DNA from: Anaeramoeba flamelloides
Taxonomy: Eukaryota > Metamonada > Anaeramoebidae
DNA: 64,000 bases
Assembly: GCA_027625915.1 (NCBI GenBank)
Contig: JANTQA010000047.1
Coordinates: forward strand, 14,632,001 to 14,696,000
Direction of reading: 5' to 3'
Part shown: in pieces, positions 24,245 through 35,455 of the stretch
How positions within the stretch are numbered: position 1 is the stretch's first letter
Layout: each line of letters opens with the position of its first letter
Notes under the pieces: generated by a model
The model's database searches: none
Seen by the model: only the letters and a program-made list of their open reading frames with translations
Told to the model about the DNA's origin: nothing
Translations under genes and position numbers: made by a program

Positions 24245-25944
24245 TAAAATTAATTCTTATTAATTTTATCGTTTATCGAAAATACAAAGTTTAGTTTTTT
24301 CTTTATTATTTTTTTATGATCTATTGATTTAATTGTTGCCTCATCAGGAACGATACAATAAAGCAGAAAATTCTTTTTTTTCTTTTATTTATTTTAATTT
24401 TTATTTGAAAAAGGCTATTAACAATACATTTTTGAAGATTTTCAATAAGTATGCTAATATAATCCTCTTAGTACTCATGATTTCAGAGATATTTCTTAAT
24501 TAAAGGATACATTTTTTACAGTAACAAGGCAAAATATTAAAATATACTATTCATGATTTCCGTTACTTTCTTATTTGGTATCTACAAAATTTAACAAAAT
24601 TAGAATCTTGATAGAAATCAGAAAAGAAAATTTTTGGGTGGGATCAATTTTTTTGTCATTTTTTATAAGAAGAATTATTAAATTGATTTTATTTCTCCCA
24701 TTAAAAAAATTTCTTGTTTTTTTTTTCCTTTTATAGACATTTCCATCATTATCACACACTATCAAGTCTTTATTGCCAGGAATATTAATAAAAGAATTTT
24801 TTTTCTTTTTCGAGACAATTCTTTTCTGAACAAAAAAATTATTTATTATTCATCTTAAAAAATATTCGTATTGTTTTCATATTAGTTTTATTAATTAAAA
24901 TTTCCCAACAATTAAAAATTTATTTTAAAAATTTGTTTTTATTTTTATCATGAAATTTGAATTTTTTAATAAAAATTTACTTGAAAATATTTGGGGAATT
25001 TATTAGTTTTATACCAAAAATTCAAAAGATATATTGTTTTTGTAACAATCCTCATTTAATTTTTTTAAAGATTTATTTATGGATGGGCAAATTTATTTGT
25101 TTAAAAATTTTTTTTTTATTTTTTCACACTTTATGGAAAATGAGAAGATTTTTTTTCCGAACTATAAAGAATAACAAAAAAAAATCACTCAATAGATCTT
25201 TAATGAAATTGATAAATTTATGATAGGCTTCAATCAAATTTAGATTTATTAAATTATATACCCTTCGTTTCATTTATTGAGAACCCAATTGTGATACAAT
25301 TAATTAACTATACCTAAAGAATAAAACCCTTTATTGTAAAAAAAAAAAATAAATACTTTCAAATATTAATCAATTAATCCTTTATAAAATTTTTAAGAAT
25401 TAACCGAATTCTTAAATAAAAAAAAATAAGTTACTTTTTTTTTTTTTTATATTATGAATATCATAATTTTGTATTTCAAAAAATAGACTAGTAATAAATA
25501 TATTGTTTAGATATCTTCAATCACTCTTTACATAAAAAAAACAAACAAAAAAAAAAAAAAAATCCTAAAATTTGAAAAAAGGTTCCTAAGAGGCAATTGG
25601 TTAAAAAAACAAAAAAAAAAAACAATGTTATCATCTAATTAAGAACACGCACGTTCAAACTTGGTGTATTTTAGATTAATTTCATTTAGTTCCAATGAAA
25701 TCATGAATCTTCATTGAAGGCAGTTGATTAATTGTAATCATTTTTTCCCATTTTTTTTTTTTCGATTTGCGCTAAAATTTTGGTATTCTTTGACTTTTCC
25801 TTTTCATTTTTTATTTTAAAATTACTTCTGCTTTTTCTTCGAGTATATCAGTATTATCAACTATCCCTTTATCTTTGTCACCCTTCTTCAAAATATATAA
25901 AAAATTTTCAAGGGGAAAAATACAAAAAATTAAAAATCAATTAA
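24245..25944. other. Intergenic, 3' of the ARMC8-like gene
   Basis: AT-rich sequence with long A-runs at 25540-25625. It contains one weak candidate minus-strand exon (24571-24829) described separately. No other gene, RNA or repeat was recognised. Confidence 0.4.
24571..24829 (-). other. Weak candidate terminal exon or pseudogene fragment
   Basis: On the minus strand a good acceptor (TTTTTTGTTCAG) is followed by an open frame of about 85 codons ending in TAA. The first half, IPGNKDLIVCDNDGNVYKRK, looks protein-like, but the second half is AT-driven. No family is recognised and no upstream exon was found, so this may be chance or a decayed gene end. Confidence 0.2.
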
Positions 25945-25946
25945 TA

Positions 25947-27176
25947 GAGGTTTTGATGATAACATGATTAATTCACGAGAAAGTTACAAAAATCGTGATA
26001 ATTTCTATCAAATCGCGATAATATCAGAAAATCGCGATATTCAATATTATCGCGATAATATAATAAACACCGATAATTCTATAAAATTGCGATAAATGCC
26101 AAAATATCGCGATTAAAAAGTAAATCGTGATATAATAGTTGATAGGTTTTTAGGTTAATTGAGAAATATTTTCACAAAAAAATTTTTTTTGATCAAAAAA
26201 CAGCTTAGGTGAAAAAAAGTCATTCTTTGAAAAAACAATAAAAAAGATTCTTGATCCAATCAGGGATCAGATCCATGAGTTTTATTTTGCTTTTATTTTG
26301 TTTGGTTGACAAACCTATGGATCCTTTAAGATCAACAACAATAAGAACTCAATAGAAAGAAATATTATTTTCAGTTAATCATGGTGTTGTAAATTGAGTG
26401 GGATAAAAGACCTTCTAAAACAACCAGCCCTTTGTCCGTTCTTTAAAGAATGTGTTCTTGGGTTAAAAGATTTTCAAAATTCTCAGAAAGCTAAAAGGGG
26501 GTGGATAACTTTTCATTAGCTTTCACAGCATCCCTGTCAGATGATCACCAATTATTAAGATTTTTGAGAGATTTGTCTTCTTCTTCTTTTTCTTCTTTGA
26601 GAATCTTTTTATTGGACAGAAAACACAATTAGATCTTAGAAGTTTTTGTTTGATCAATCACTAATAAGAAGGAAAATTATTCATTTATTCTTTTTGGCTA
26701 TTTAAAATTGTGAATGTAACAACTCCATTGTAAGAAAACACATCTACTTTATATTCAATTATATGCTGGAATGGGTAATTCTTAGTTTGATCATAAAATT
26801 TGTTTGAGATTTGATATTTTGTTAAAAAAAAAATGAAAAGAAAACAATTTTTTACCACTACAAACCAAACTCATGTCCTTTATAAAAGTTTTCTGTCTTT
26901 CAAAACATTAAAACACTTGAAGATAGTACAAAACCCTTACAAACATTTTCAAACATTTATGAAAGGGAAAAGTGTTGTAAAAGTATCAAGACTTTGTAAA
27001 AGTCAAGAGATTTTTTTAAAGTGATCTTAAAAAAATAATTTTTCATTTTTTAGTGATAATGTGAATATCGCGATAATGTTGAATATCGCGATAAAGTTGG
27101 ACTAATCACGATTTATTTAATATTATCGCGATTTTATAGTTAATATCATGATAATATATGTTATCATCAAAACCTC
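25947..27176. mobile_element. 1.23-kb inverted-repeat DNA element H1 with CGCGAT-rich subterminal zones
   Basis: Terminal inverted repeats of 19 bp read GAGGTTTTGATGATAACAT at both ends, flanked by TA on each side (an AAT duplication is an alternative reading). Both subterminal zones (25980-26150 and 27050-27150) carry many ATCGCGATAAT-type words, i.e. repeated self-complementary CGCGAT, like transposase-binding arrays. The interior (26250-27020) shows only short frames, none recognised. A diverged relative is at 3440-3814. It looks non-autonomous. Confidence 0.75.
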
Positions 27177-27230
27177 TAATATTTTAAACAATGATTATAT
27201 AGATTATTAGTGTATGTCCATTTTTGAAGC

Positions 27231-28554
27231 TAAAGGGATTAGCGTCTACCAAGGAGAAGCCTCGGATCAAAGTATGTTGTTATTGGACGTAACTACATTA
27301 GTTTTACATGGTTCAAATGTCTCTAAAAATCGATTAGTCAAGTAGTAATATTTGTTGATCTCATCAATTAAAAATGTTCTATATATTAGTAAAAAAACCC
27401 AGCAATTTCAGAATAAAATATGAATTTCACCATAAATTTGAAAATTGAATTATCAATACTCTGACGACAAAGTCACAAAATATCTCTCTTAAATTTGTGG
27501 CCAAATGTAAACTCCATTTCACTCAAAGGGGCCCAGCCCAAAATGAAAAAGTCACTTTATTTTTAAGAATCAACCAAACTTAGATTGTTTAGAAATACGA
27601 GAAATAATAAACTTCTTATAAGAGTCCATAATTATAAAAGAAACCCCTGAACAAACGATAAATTTCAAAAAAAAAAAAAATGTTAAAAAATTTTTTGGGG
27701 GCCATTCATTGGAACGTCTCGTGCAAAATTCTCAATTTCTTTAGGAAATTAAAATCGTTGATAATAAGATTTTTAACTTGTAAATGTATGGATTTTAAAA
27801 GAACATACAAAGATTAACTTTTCTTAATGTTTATTTCGTTTTTCAAACATTTTGTTTTTCAAAGTTAATTTTTAAAAAAAAAAATTGAAAAATAAAAACC
27901 AAAAAAAAAAGTAAAAAAGAAAAAAAAAAAAAAAAAAAAAACAAAATTTTACAAAATGAGAAAAAATGATTTTGATCTAAAAATTGAAAATTTTAGTTTG
28001 ATAAGAGTAATGAATTAAACTCACAGAATGTCTTCCATTTCTTCAATAAAACTGGGCCACTTTGACTGAAAAAGAGTTTAGATTAGTTACTAAACAATTC
28101 GTTTTTTTTTAAAAATTAAATAATTAACAGATAGATTCTTTTGACAAATTATTTCTCCAATCATGTAAATATATTGATGATGCAATTATCTTTATCAAAA
28201 GCAAACAAAAATAATCAGTCTTGGTACTTTTATGTTGATGATTATTGAGTTAATCTTTGAAATTCAAAAAGTATTCAAATAGTTATTTGGAAGTTCTAAA
28301 TCTAAATTATTAAATATCAGAATACTGTATTTTGGGTTTGTATTTTTAGATTTGGAAAAGGAATTAAAAAAAATTTTTTCAAAATGAAATTTTTTAATTG
28401 TGGTCTTTAGTAAAAAATGAAATAATTTATTGTGTAATAAGATTTATAATAGATTTTTTAGAACTATTTGGACCATGGTACACTAATTCCACTTACATTC
28501 AATTACAACGTACTTCGATTTTAGAGAAATCTATTGTGACGCTAATCCCTTAAA
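27231..28554. mobile_element. Family E element, copy E3 (1.3 kb), interrupted by G1
   Basis: The outer inverted repeats begin with AAGGGATTAGCGTC on both sides and continue for about 100 bp with matching landmarks (TTGTTATTGGACGTAA versus the reverse of the CATTCAATTACAACGTAC region). Subterminal sequence at 27340-27500 is the reverse complement of the family E region at 240-430. Element G1 sits inside at 27508-28080. No coding capacity was seen. Confidence 0.65.
27508..28080. mobile_element. Inverted-repeat element family G, copy G1 (573 bp), nested in E3
   Basis: The left end is TAAACTCCATTTCACTCAAA then GGGGCCCAG. The right end is the complement of TAAACTCTTTTTCAGTCAAA then GTGGCCCAG. The interior is AT-rich with long A-runs near 27890-27945. 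TA at both outer boundaries may be the target duplication. No coding capacity. Confidence 0.7.
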
Positions 28555-30029
28555 ATACCTTACTTTTTAGCTAATTTTCCCAAAATGTGTTTCACTCATT
28601 GATTCTAAATAAACACAATATTCCCAGAAGTCAATTAACAATATAAAATATCTCAATTGTTTTGCTGTCTTGATGGATTAAGGGGTAATATAGATTCTTC
28701 GAAATCTACCTAAAAATCACTAAAAGTTTTACTTGATTTTCACTTTTTTGGAGCATCTCCAAAGGAATTTCAATTGAAAAATCAAACAAAAGTGTTTGGA
28801 TCAAGAAGTTGTTACTGAGGGAGTATAGATTTGACCACAGAGACTGTGATTACATTTTACCTTTAGATACCAAAAAACAAAAAACATTAGACCTTCCAAA
28901 TGAACATTCTAATATCCCAAAAAACTGTGTTTCAAAATAAAAGCCGTGTTTTTTTTTCTTTTTTTTCCAATGCAAGATCAAATCCCATACCCCATATTAG
29001 ACCTAACATCAAGCCAATTTTGATCGTTAACAACCTGACATTTTATATAATTGTTAAATTATTAATTGAATTTAAGTTCATCATTTCATTTGTTTTCAAA
29101 TTTATAACTATTTTTCATGATCAATATTCCCTGAAAAATTTCACGTATTTTGAAACAAAATTTACAATTCAATCGTATTATTTCGGTAATTTCTTGAATT
29201 GGTATGGCAATTTTATGTTTAGTCTCATCATTCCTTATTGTTTATTTGCCAGTGTATTTTGATCATTTATGGATAAGTCTTCTTGAAAAAAGAAATAACT
29301 TTTAGGTCGAAAGACCAGTTTTAACCAAATCTGTCTCGTTATTCTGGCAACAGTAAAAGGAAAGCCATTAAATTTTGAATTGTGAAACAAACATCGTACA
29401 AAATGATGTGATAATTGGGTTACTTGTGGATTTCTGATAATTTTCAATTTGACATTGGAAAAAAGTTAGTATTGAAGTAATCTGCTTACTTAATAATATT
29501 TTTTTTTAGCTTTTGTTAGATTCGAATCTAGAAAGAAGAATAGATTCCGTTTGTTTGAATTTCAGTTCATGAAAGTACTCCTTTAAAAAAAAAAAACAAC
29601 AAAAAAATCTTTTTGAAAACAAAAATAGAAAAGATTCAACTTGTTTTTTTTCTTTCGAAAAATTAAAAAAATAAAAGAATAATTGTTTTGTTTCTTTTCT
29701 TTTATCGTATAAAAATTGGATTTTTGATGGGTTTATTCATTATGTGGTTGACTCCTGAAATCTTTTATTCCTTTTGAACTTGACTTCCGAAAAAGATTTT
29801 TTATCTCAGAAAAAAACAGTTTTTTGTAAAATTAATGATGAGTGTTGTCAGTTACTCAGAACATAAAAGAAAAATAGACAAGAAGTTTTACACCAACTAA
29901 ATTTTCATTTTTTATTATTTTTTTGATTTTGAACTTTTTTTTTATTTTGTTATTTTTATTTTAAATTTTTTTTTTTTTTTTATTTTATTTTATTTTTTGA
30001 TCACTTTCAACTATTTTATTCCCCATTTG
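28555..30029. other. Intergenic, upstream of the PB1-UBA gene
   Basis: The left half holds fragmentary protein-like frames on the minus strand (28700-29600, described separately). The right half, 29640-30029, is T-rich leader sequence running into the ATG at 30030 and presumably includes the promoter of the PB1-UBA gene. Confidence 0.4.
28700..29600 (-). pseudogene. Possible decayed protein gene, minus strand
   Basis: Reading the minus strand, protein-like stretches occur in succession but in different frames. They include HELKFKQTESILLSRFESN near 29530, VTQLSHHFVRCLFHNSKF and FPFTVARITRQIWLKLVF within 29235-29447, then HKIAIPIQEITEIIRLNCKF near 29180, and IEIPLEMLQKSENQVKLL near 28760. Stops separate them. 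A sequence with GTAAGC, TACTAAC and CAG around 29430-29490 resembles a short intron. The IPxxEI pattern recalls GRAM or PH-type strands, but this is a guess. It reads best as a broken host gene copy; an undetected multi-exon gene is the alternative. Confidence 0.3.
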
Positions 30030-31073
30030 ATGTCACAAGAAGAAGAAAGAATTTATGTTAAGACAATTTTACAAAACGATGTTCGAAGGTTCTCCTTAAA
30101 GACAAACTCACGCCTTGAAGAATTCCATAAGATCATTCGTGAAATTTACCAAATAAACACACCGTATCTTATTGAATACCTTGACAACGAAAACGATTTA
30201 ATTACCCTTACAAACCAACTGGAGTTCGAAGAAGCTGTCCATGTTGCAAAAGTACTTCAACCAAAAATTATTAGATTTAATCTAAAATTAAAGGAAAAGG
30301 AACCAGAAGTTGAACAAGAAGAAGAGGAAGAAAACGAAAAACAAATCGAGAAAGAGAAAGAGAAAGAAAAAAACATTGAAAAAAACAACGAGCTAGAGCA
30401 AAAGAAAGAGAAAGAGCAAGAGCAAGAACAAGAAAAAGAACAAGAAAAAGAAAAACAACTTTTGAAAAAGAACACAATGCCACCTTTTAAGCTTCCAAAG
30501 AATCTTCTACCTAATATTAAGATTGATATAATCGATGAGCGTGGAGGTGGAGGACCTGTTACCATGGATTGGGCTGTTGTAATGGAAACAAAAAAACAAG
30601 GAAACACTCAATTTACTCCAATATTTTCTACCAATCCAGAACTTGGAACTTCTTTTGCACTTAATCAACAAATTGGATACTCTGATCAATCACAGTCACA
30701 GTCTCAACAAGAAGAACAAAAAGAACAAGAAGAACAAGAAGAACAAAAAGAACAAAAAGAACAAAAAGAACAAAAAGAACAAAAAGAACAAAAAGAACAA
30801 AAAGAACAAAAAGAACAAAAAGAGCAAGAAGAACCAAAAGAAAAAGAAAAAGAAAAAGTAGAACAAAAAGAACAAAAAGAGCAAGAAGAAGAAAAGGAAA
30901 AGGAAGAAGAAAAAGAAAAGGAATTAGAACAACAAGATTTACCAAAATATTCAAATGAACTTATTTTAATTGCCCAAATGGGATTTGAAGATCTTGAAAA
31001 AGCAGCAATACTATTGGAAAAATATAACGGAAACGTTCAAAAAGCTGTTCTTGGTTTATCTTCAGAAAATTAA
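30030..31073 (+). CDS. PB1-LIR-UBA protein, candidate p62/NBR1-type autophagy receptor
   Basis: ATG 30030 to TAA gives 347 residues without an intron. Residues about 7-85 form a PB1 domain: basic side IYVKTILQNDVRRFSL, and acidic OPCA side YLDNENDLITLTNQLEFEEA. Residues 308-347 form a UBA domain: LILIAQMGFEDLEKAAILLE then YNGNVQKAVLGL. Between them are a Lys/Glu/Gln tract, a Pro/Gly segment with TMDWAVVME, and a 9-bp tandem repeat encoding Glu-Gln-Lys. In DWAVV, Trp181 and the hydrophobic residue at +3 fit the W-x-x-L/I/V LIR core used to bind ATG8. PB1 polymerisation plus ubiquitin binding plus a LIR is the p62/SQSTM1 plan, but the ZZ finger and NBR1 four-Trp domain are absent. A non-autophagic PB1-UBA adaptor cannot be excluded. 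Confidence 0.8.
   Translation: MSQEEERIYVKTILQNDVRRFSLKTNSRLEEFHKIIREIYQINTPYLIEYLDNENDLITLTNQLEFEEAVHVAKVLQPKIIRFNLKLKEKEPEVEQEEEEENEKQIEKEKEKEKNIEKNNELEQKKEKEQEQEQEKEQEKEKQLLKKNTMPPFKLPKNLLPNIKIDIIDERGGGGPVTMDWAVVMETKKQGNTQFTPIFSTNPELGTSFALNQQIGYSDQSQSQSQQEEQKEQEEQEEQKEQKEQKEQKEQKEQKEQKEQKEQKEQEEPKEKEKEKVEQKEQKEQEEEKEKEEEKEKELEQQDLPKYSNELILIAQMGFEDLEKAAILLEKYNGNVQKAVLGLSSEN
30713..30826 (+). repeat. 9-bp coding minisatellite (Glu-Gln-Lys repeat)
   Basis: About a dozen near-identical GAACAAAAA units, some with AAG in place of AAA, encode repeated Glu-Gln-Lys/Glu within the PB1-UBA gene. The uniform nucleotide units indicate recent slippage expansion rather than protein-level selection alone. 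Confidence 0.85.
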
Positions 31074-31388
31074 ATCAAAGGAAATGATTAAAACTGAAAC
31101 CTTTGATTTGACAAATATTTTTTCAAACAACCATACACATTTCGGAAATCACTTCCATTATTTTTATTTTTATTTTTTTTGTTCTTTTATTTTTTATTTG
31201 GTTAAATTTTGATCTTATTTTTTTATTTTCTGTTCTTGATCACTAAAATTTTTTATTTTTTTAGGTTACTTTTTCATCCTTGAATTTTTTTTTGGCATCC
31301 TTTAAATAAATTTGCTCTCTTGATTAATCATTTTTTCTTTTTTTAAGCAAGTAGGTAAATTTTACCATTTTTGAAAATTTTAATTAAA
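31074..31388. other. 3' flank of the PB1-UBA gene
   Basis: T-rich sequence following the stop, with no gene or repeat recognised before element F2 begins. Confidence 0.4.
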
Positions 31389-32569
31389 GTAGTGAAAAAA
31401 ATACCCAGACATAAAAATAATCCCGTGTAAGATTTTTAATTGTGAATATTAGGAAAATTGAAATGTAATTTCTTTTATTTAAAAAAAAATCCTTTTTTTA
31501 AGAATCGAACTTTTAAAATTATAACTCACTCAATTATAAGAATGATGACTAATGAAATTACACTTGTTCAAAACACTATTCAAGCAATCAAAAAACAAGA
31601 ATAAAAATTATCATTTTCCAAACTCTAGTAAAGCTCAGATAAACTTGATTATTTTTCTAAAAAAATTGATCTACTTAAGGCTATCAAACTATTACTTGAG
31701 TATTCTATAGACACCTTAATTTAATGAATTTTATATAAACTATTTTTCAGTCAAATAAGCCCAGTTGTAATGGTATAATACACGTGTTTAAATGGTTTAC
31801 ATAGATATTAGAAGAAAACTTTTATTTTGGACATTTTTTCAAAATTGAAATCATTTTTTTACATTTTTGTTTTTTTTTTTCGATTTTTTTTTTAAAACTT
31901 CATTCATTTGCAAAAAATTTTTTATTGCAAGATCAATAGTCACTTGGTAAAAACGTGTTATTCTAATGTCATTGAAACCATGTAAAGATTGTTGAGAAAT
32001 CTATTGATTTCTATTGCAATTCAATTTGATCTTTGATCTTGATATTTGTTTAATAAATGTGAAAAATTTTCACTTCATTTTCATTTCCTTTTTCAAATAG
32101 AGACCAAAAATACCAACAAACTTTGTTTGGGGGCTTAATTTCTAAAAGAAAAGTATGGAAAATGAAGTGAAAAATGTTTCCTATTTATTATTCAAATACC
32201 AGTAGAAGTTCAAAACGAACATCGTTGTTTATCTAAATGGGGAACTAAGGATTTGAGTTTTTCAATTTTTAAGAAAAGCTATTGATTAATTAGTTTTCTT
32301 ACAGACATGTATCAACAATTCTTTGAGGTGTATTATTCTCTTTATTTCTTATTTGTCCTTCAAAGGTCAATTATATAAAATAATTGATATTTGAAAAAAA
32401 CTTTGGGCCCCTTTGACTGAAACAGAGTTTAGATTTATTACTGGGATTAGAAAAAAAAAAGTTATTTATAAAAAGGATTTGATTTGAAAATCGACAAAAA
32501 TTTTGCTAATATTCACAATTAAAAATCTTGCACGGGATTATTGGTATGTCCGGTATTTTTTTCACTACT
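31389..32569. mobile_element. Family F element, copy F2 (1.18 kb), interrupted by G2
   Basis: Terminal inverted repeats of about 70 bp: the left runs AGTAGTGAAAAAAATACCCA through AAGATTTTTAATTGTGAATA, and the right is its complement with small differences. The left 350 bp and right 110 bp are collinear with F1 (6156-6660). The extra middle segment (31736-32431) is an inserted family G element. No coding capacity; the target duplication is ambiguous. Confidence 0.8.
31736..32431. mobile_element. Family G element, copy G2 (696 bp), nested in F2
   Basis: The left end is TAAACTATTTTTCAGTCAAA then TAAGCCCAG. The right end is the complement of TAAACTCTGTTTCAGTCAAA then GGGGCCCA. F1 lacks this segment at the same place, which shows it is an insertion. 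Its interior (32040-32200) has fold-back segments around GAAAATTTTCACTTCATT that resemble family C termini. Confidence 0.75.
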
Positions 32570-32639
32570 ATACAACAACATTACTGAAAAAAAAGTTTTT
32601 TGAGTGCCACAGGATATTGATATTTTGAAACCAAAATAC

Positions 32640-32915
32640 CCTTCACTGCTCTATTCGTAAAACGAACAAACCCAAAGTAAACCAGAGTTGAATCTTGAAT
32701 TTTTCAATAATTTTTAGAATGTTTTTTTTGTTGAAATTTTTAGTTTTATTATATTATTTTTCAAGATCTAGAAATGTGTTTATATGAACGAGTGAAATTA
32801 ATCAGCTAGTAAACCAAAAAAATAGATCTGACTAGATACGGATTTTTAACAAAGTTTATCTAATTAAATTTCGACAAGAAAGATCACCTATTCAGATAAA
32901 CTTGATGAAATCAGG
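32640..32915 (+). repeat. Dispersed repeat family N, copy N2
   Basis: Collinear with the reverse complement of 10500-10790 (landmarks CAGAGTTGAATCTT, TCTAGAAATGTGTTTATATG, GATCACCT). Divergence is considerable. The element type is unknown. Confidence 0.55.
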
Positions 32916-35455
32916 AAAGAAAAAAAAATAAAAAAATTAAAAAAAAGTATATCCCAAGTAATTTTTACCACATGCTCCAACCAATCAAAAAGGCAGAAAG
33001 AAAAAAACAATATACACAAAAAAAGGTTATTAAAATAGTTTACAATCCTATATATATATATATATATATATATATCAACCCAAAGTTATTCAAAAAAATC
33101 AAACCTTTTGTTCCTTAGCATATGAGTTGTTAATTAAAAAAAAAACCGTTTTAAACCTTATTTGATTAATTGTGGTGTTCATAAAAAAGTGCACATATTG
33201 TATATGTACATTATTTTTTTTCTTTTTATCTTCTTAATTTATGTTTATCCAATAAACAATTGAATTTAAATTTTGGCACCTTTGTTATTTAAAATTTTTA
33301 AACAAAGGCTTTTTTTTATCTATTTTCAAATATTTTTTATCAAATTATGTCAAAATAAAGAATAATATTCCGAAGATTAAAGTAAAAAGATTGAATTATT
33401 GAAACGAAAAAAAAAAAAAACAAATTAAATTTCAACCCAAAGAACAAGAAAATTTGGTTAAATTTAAAACGATATATATTTAATTATTTAGGTTTTTATT
33501 ATTTGTTGGAAAATTAATTCTTTAGAAACACAAAACGTTATATTTTAAGGGAAATATTATCTAGTTTTTTCGAAAACACAATGAAAAAAAGCAAGTTTTA
33601 TCAACAAAAATTAGGTTTGGAAGAGAATACAAACTTTGAATTTTGGATATGATCAAGCAAAATTAGAGAATTATTGAGAATTTGAATTATAATATTTATT
33701 ATCAAATCAAGAGATAATTGATAAATTTTCATATTATTTTGACCCAAATAACACCGAGAGTAACTTTTTTTAGATAATTCTCTACTATTAAATACAATTT
33801 TCTTCTTTTTGTTTTTTCTAATACATTATGTTTTTTTTTTACGGAATGAAGAACTTTTCTTAATTTCATTAATTTGTTATTTATAACATTACTTAATCAT
33901 TTAAATACAATTAAGAGAGAACCAGGGAAATTTGGGAATAATCCATTGAGCAAACTCTATTTTAAAGTAGATGAATAAACATAACATATTGTTTTCTAAC
34001 CTTTCCATTTATTATGCAACCCTTTATTGGTTTTAACTTAACCCAAATATGTCTTTATATATAAAAAATTAATTTAAATCTGAAAAAAATATGATAAAAT
34101 AGAAGCTTAATTATAAAAATTGTGCAAGATCTTTAATCAGAAAAAATTTTGTTTAATTGTTGTTTTTTTTTTTTAAATTATAATGTATTTCATGAGCGTG
34201 TTAAAAGATAATCAAAATATAGATTAATAAATAAAAATATAGTGTAATCATTTTATTTTTTGAAAGACAAAAGGAAAAAGAAAACAATAATAATAATAAA
34301 GTTTGCACCTGATTTTAAAATGTGGCTGAACGAAAAATAAATAATACTTTTAAAAGTTATTTTTTCACCATTCTATTTTTGAGCCTGTATTTTTTTTTCT
34401 AAAGATTTTCTTTATTATTTATTTTTTGATGTTAAGAATAATTAAAAAGTGAATGATTAATAATATTATATCCATATTTATTCTTATATACAAAAGAATA
34501 TTTTTTTTTTTTTTCAAATTATATTCCAAATCAGTCACAATTTTTGAAATTGGGTATGTTTATGGTTTATTCTGGGGAAGAAGCTTAACAAACACTCTAG
34601 GTACTCTTAAACACAAATGTATCAAAAAAAATAGGGGAAAAAATCATATATTATACACTTTTAATAAAGAGATCTAAATATTATTAAATAACTATAGATC
34701 AAATGAAAGAGGCTACCTTTACAAGTTTTAAACAAGAACTTTATAGCGAGGATATCTACAAAATGATGGTATTTTAAGAATAAGAATTTTTCTTCAAAAT
34801 TTTTTTTTTGTTGGTATTTTTATTGATAATTTTTAGTTTTTTTTTTTCAAAATTTCCGAAATCTTATTTCTACAAAATATCAATACAAGATGTAAACTTA
34901 ACAGTCTTATCACAGAACAAGTCTCAGCTTGTTGAATTTTAAGGAATGTTGATCCAGTTTACTTTAGTTAGTTTCGAATTATTACATTTTTATTCAGTTT
35001 TGTTGATATCAAATTAAATCGCTTCAATCGTTTGAGTTTATTATGTTTTGATTTAAGGTCTAATAAGAAACAAGCTTCCAAACCCTTATAATATGTTATC
35101 TCTCTCTTGTACCCCCCCCCCCCCCCCCACACACACACCAAGTACTTAAAAACAGTGGGATGAACAAATTCAAAAAAGAAAATTGGAAAAAAGTAAAAAG
35201 TATAAAATTCAAAATTTTCTTTTTTTTTTTTCTCGAATATTTTGAAATAAAGAATAAAAAAAAGATAAAAATATTCAAATATTAACATTTTTTTAAGAAA
35301 AATTATCCAAAAAAATGAAATAAAATTTAAAATAAAATTGATGAAAATTTAAAAATAATAAAAACATTCAATAAATTTTAAAAATATTTCATTCGAAAAA
35401 AAAAAAAAAAAAAAAAATTACAATGGGTATTTTGGTATAATTTTCAAAATAATAA
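32916..35455. other. Intergenic between F2/N2 and the DHHC-like gene
   Basis: AT-rich with an (AT)n tract at about 33050-33074. A striking run of 17 C followed by (AC)n lies at 35112-35140. Scattered short frames, for example 34453-34677 plus, show no recognisable protein. Nothing else was seen. Confidence 0.4.
35112..35140. repeat. Poly-C tract followed by a CA microsatellite
   Basis: Seventeen consecutive C (35112-35128) followed by five or six AC units stand out in a region otherwise dominated by A and T. It is a simple repeat. Length may be subject to sequencing error. Confidence 0.9.

Noticed and set aside
30257-30954. Leu/Phe/Val-rich frames opposite the PB1-UBA gene
   Set aside because: Complement of Glu/Gln/Lys repeats. 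PB1 and UBA domains on the plus strand settle the orientation.
34453-34677. 74-codon plus-strand frame
   Set aside because: No recognisable motif, no splice context, and composition matching its intergenic surroundings.
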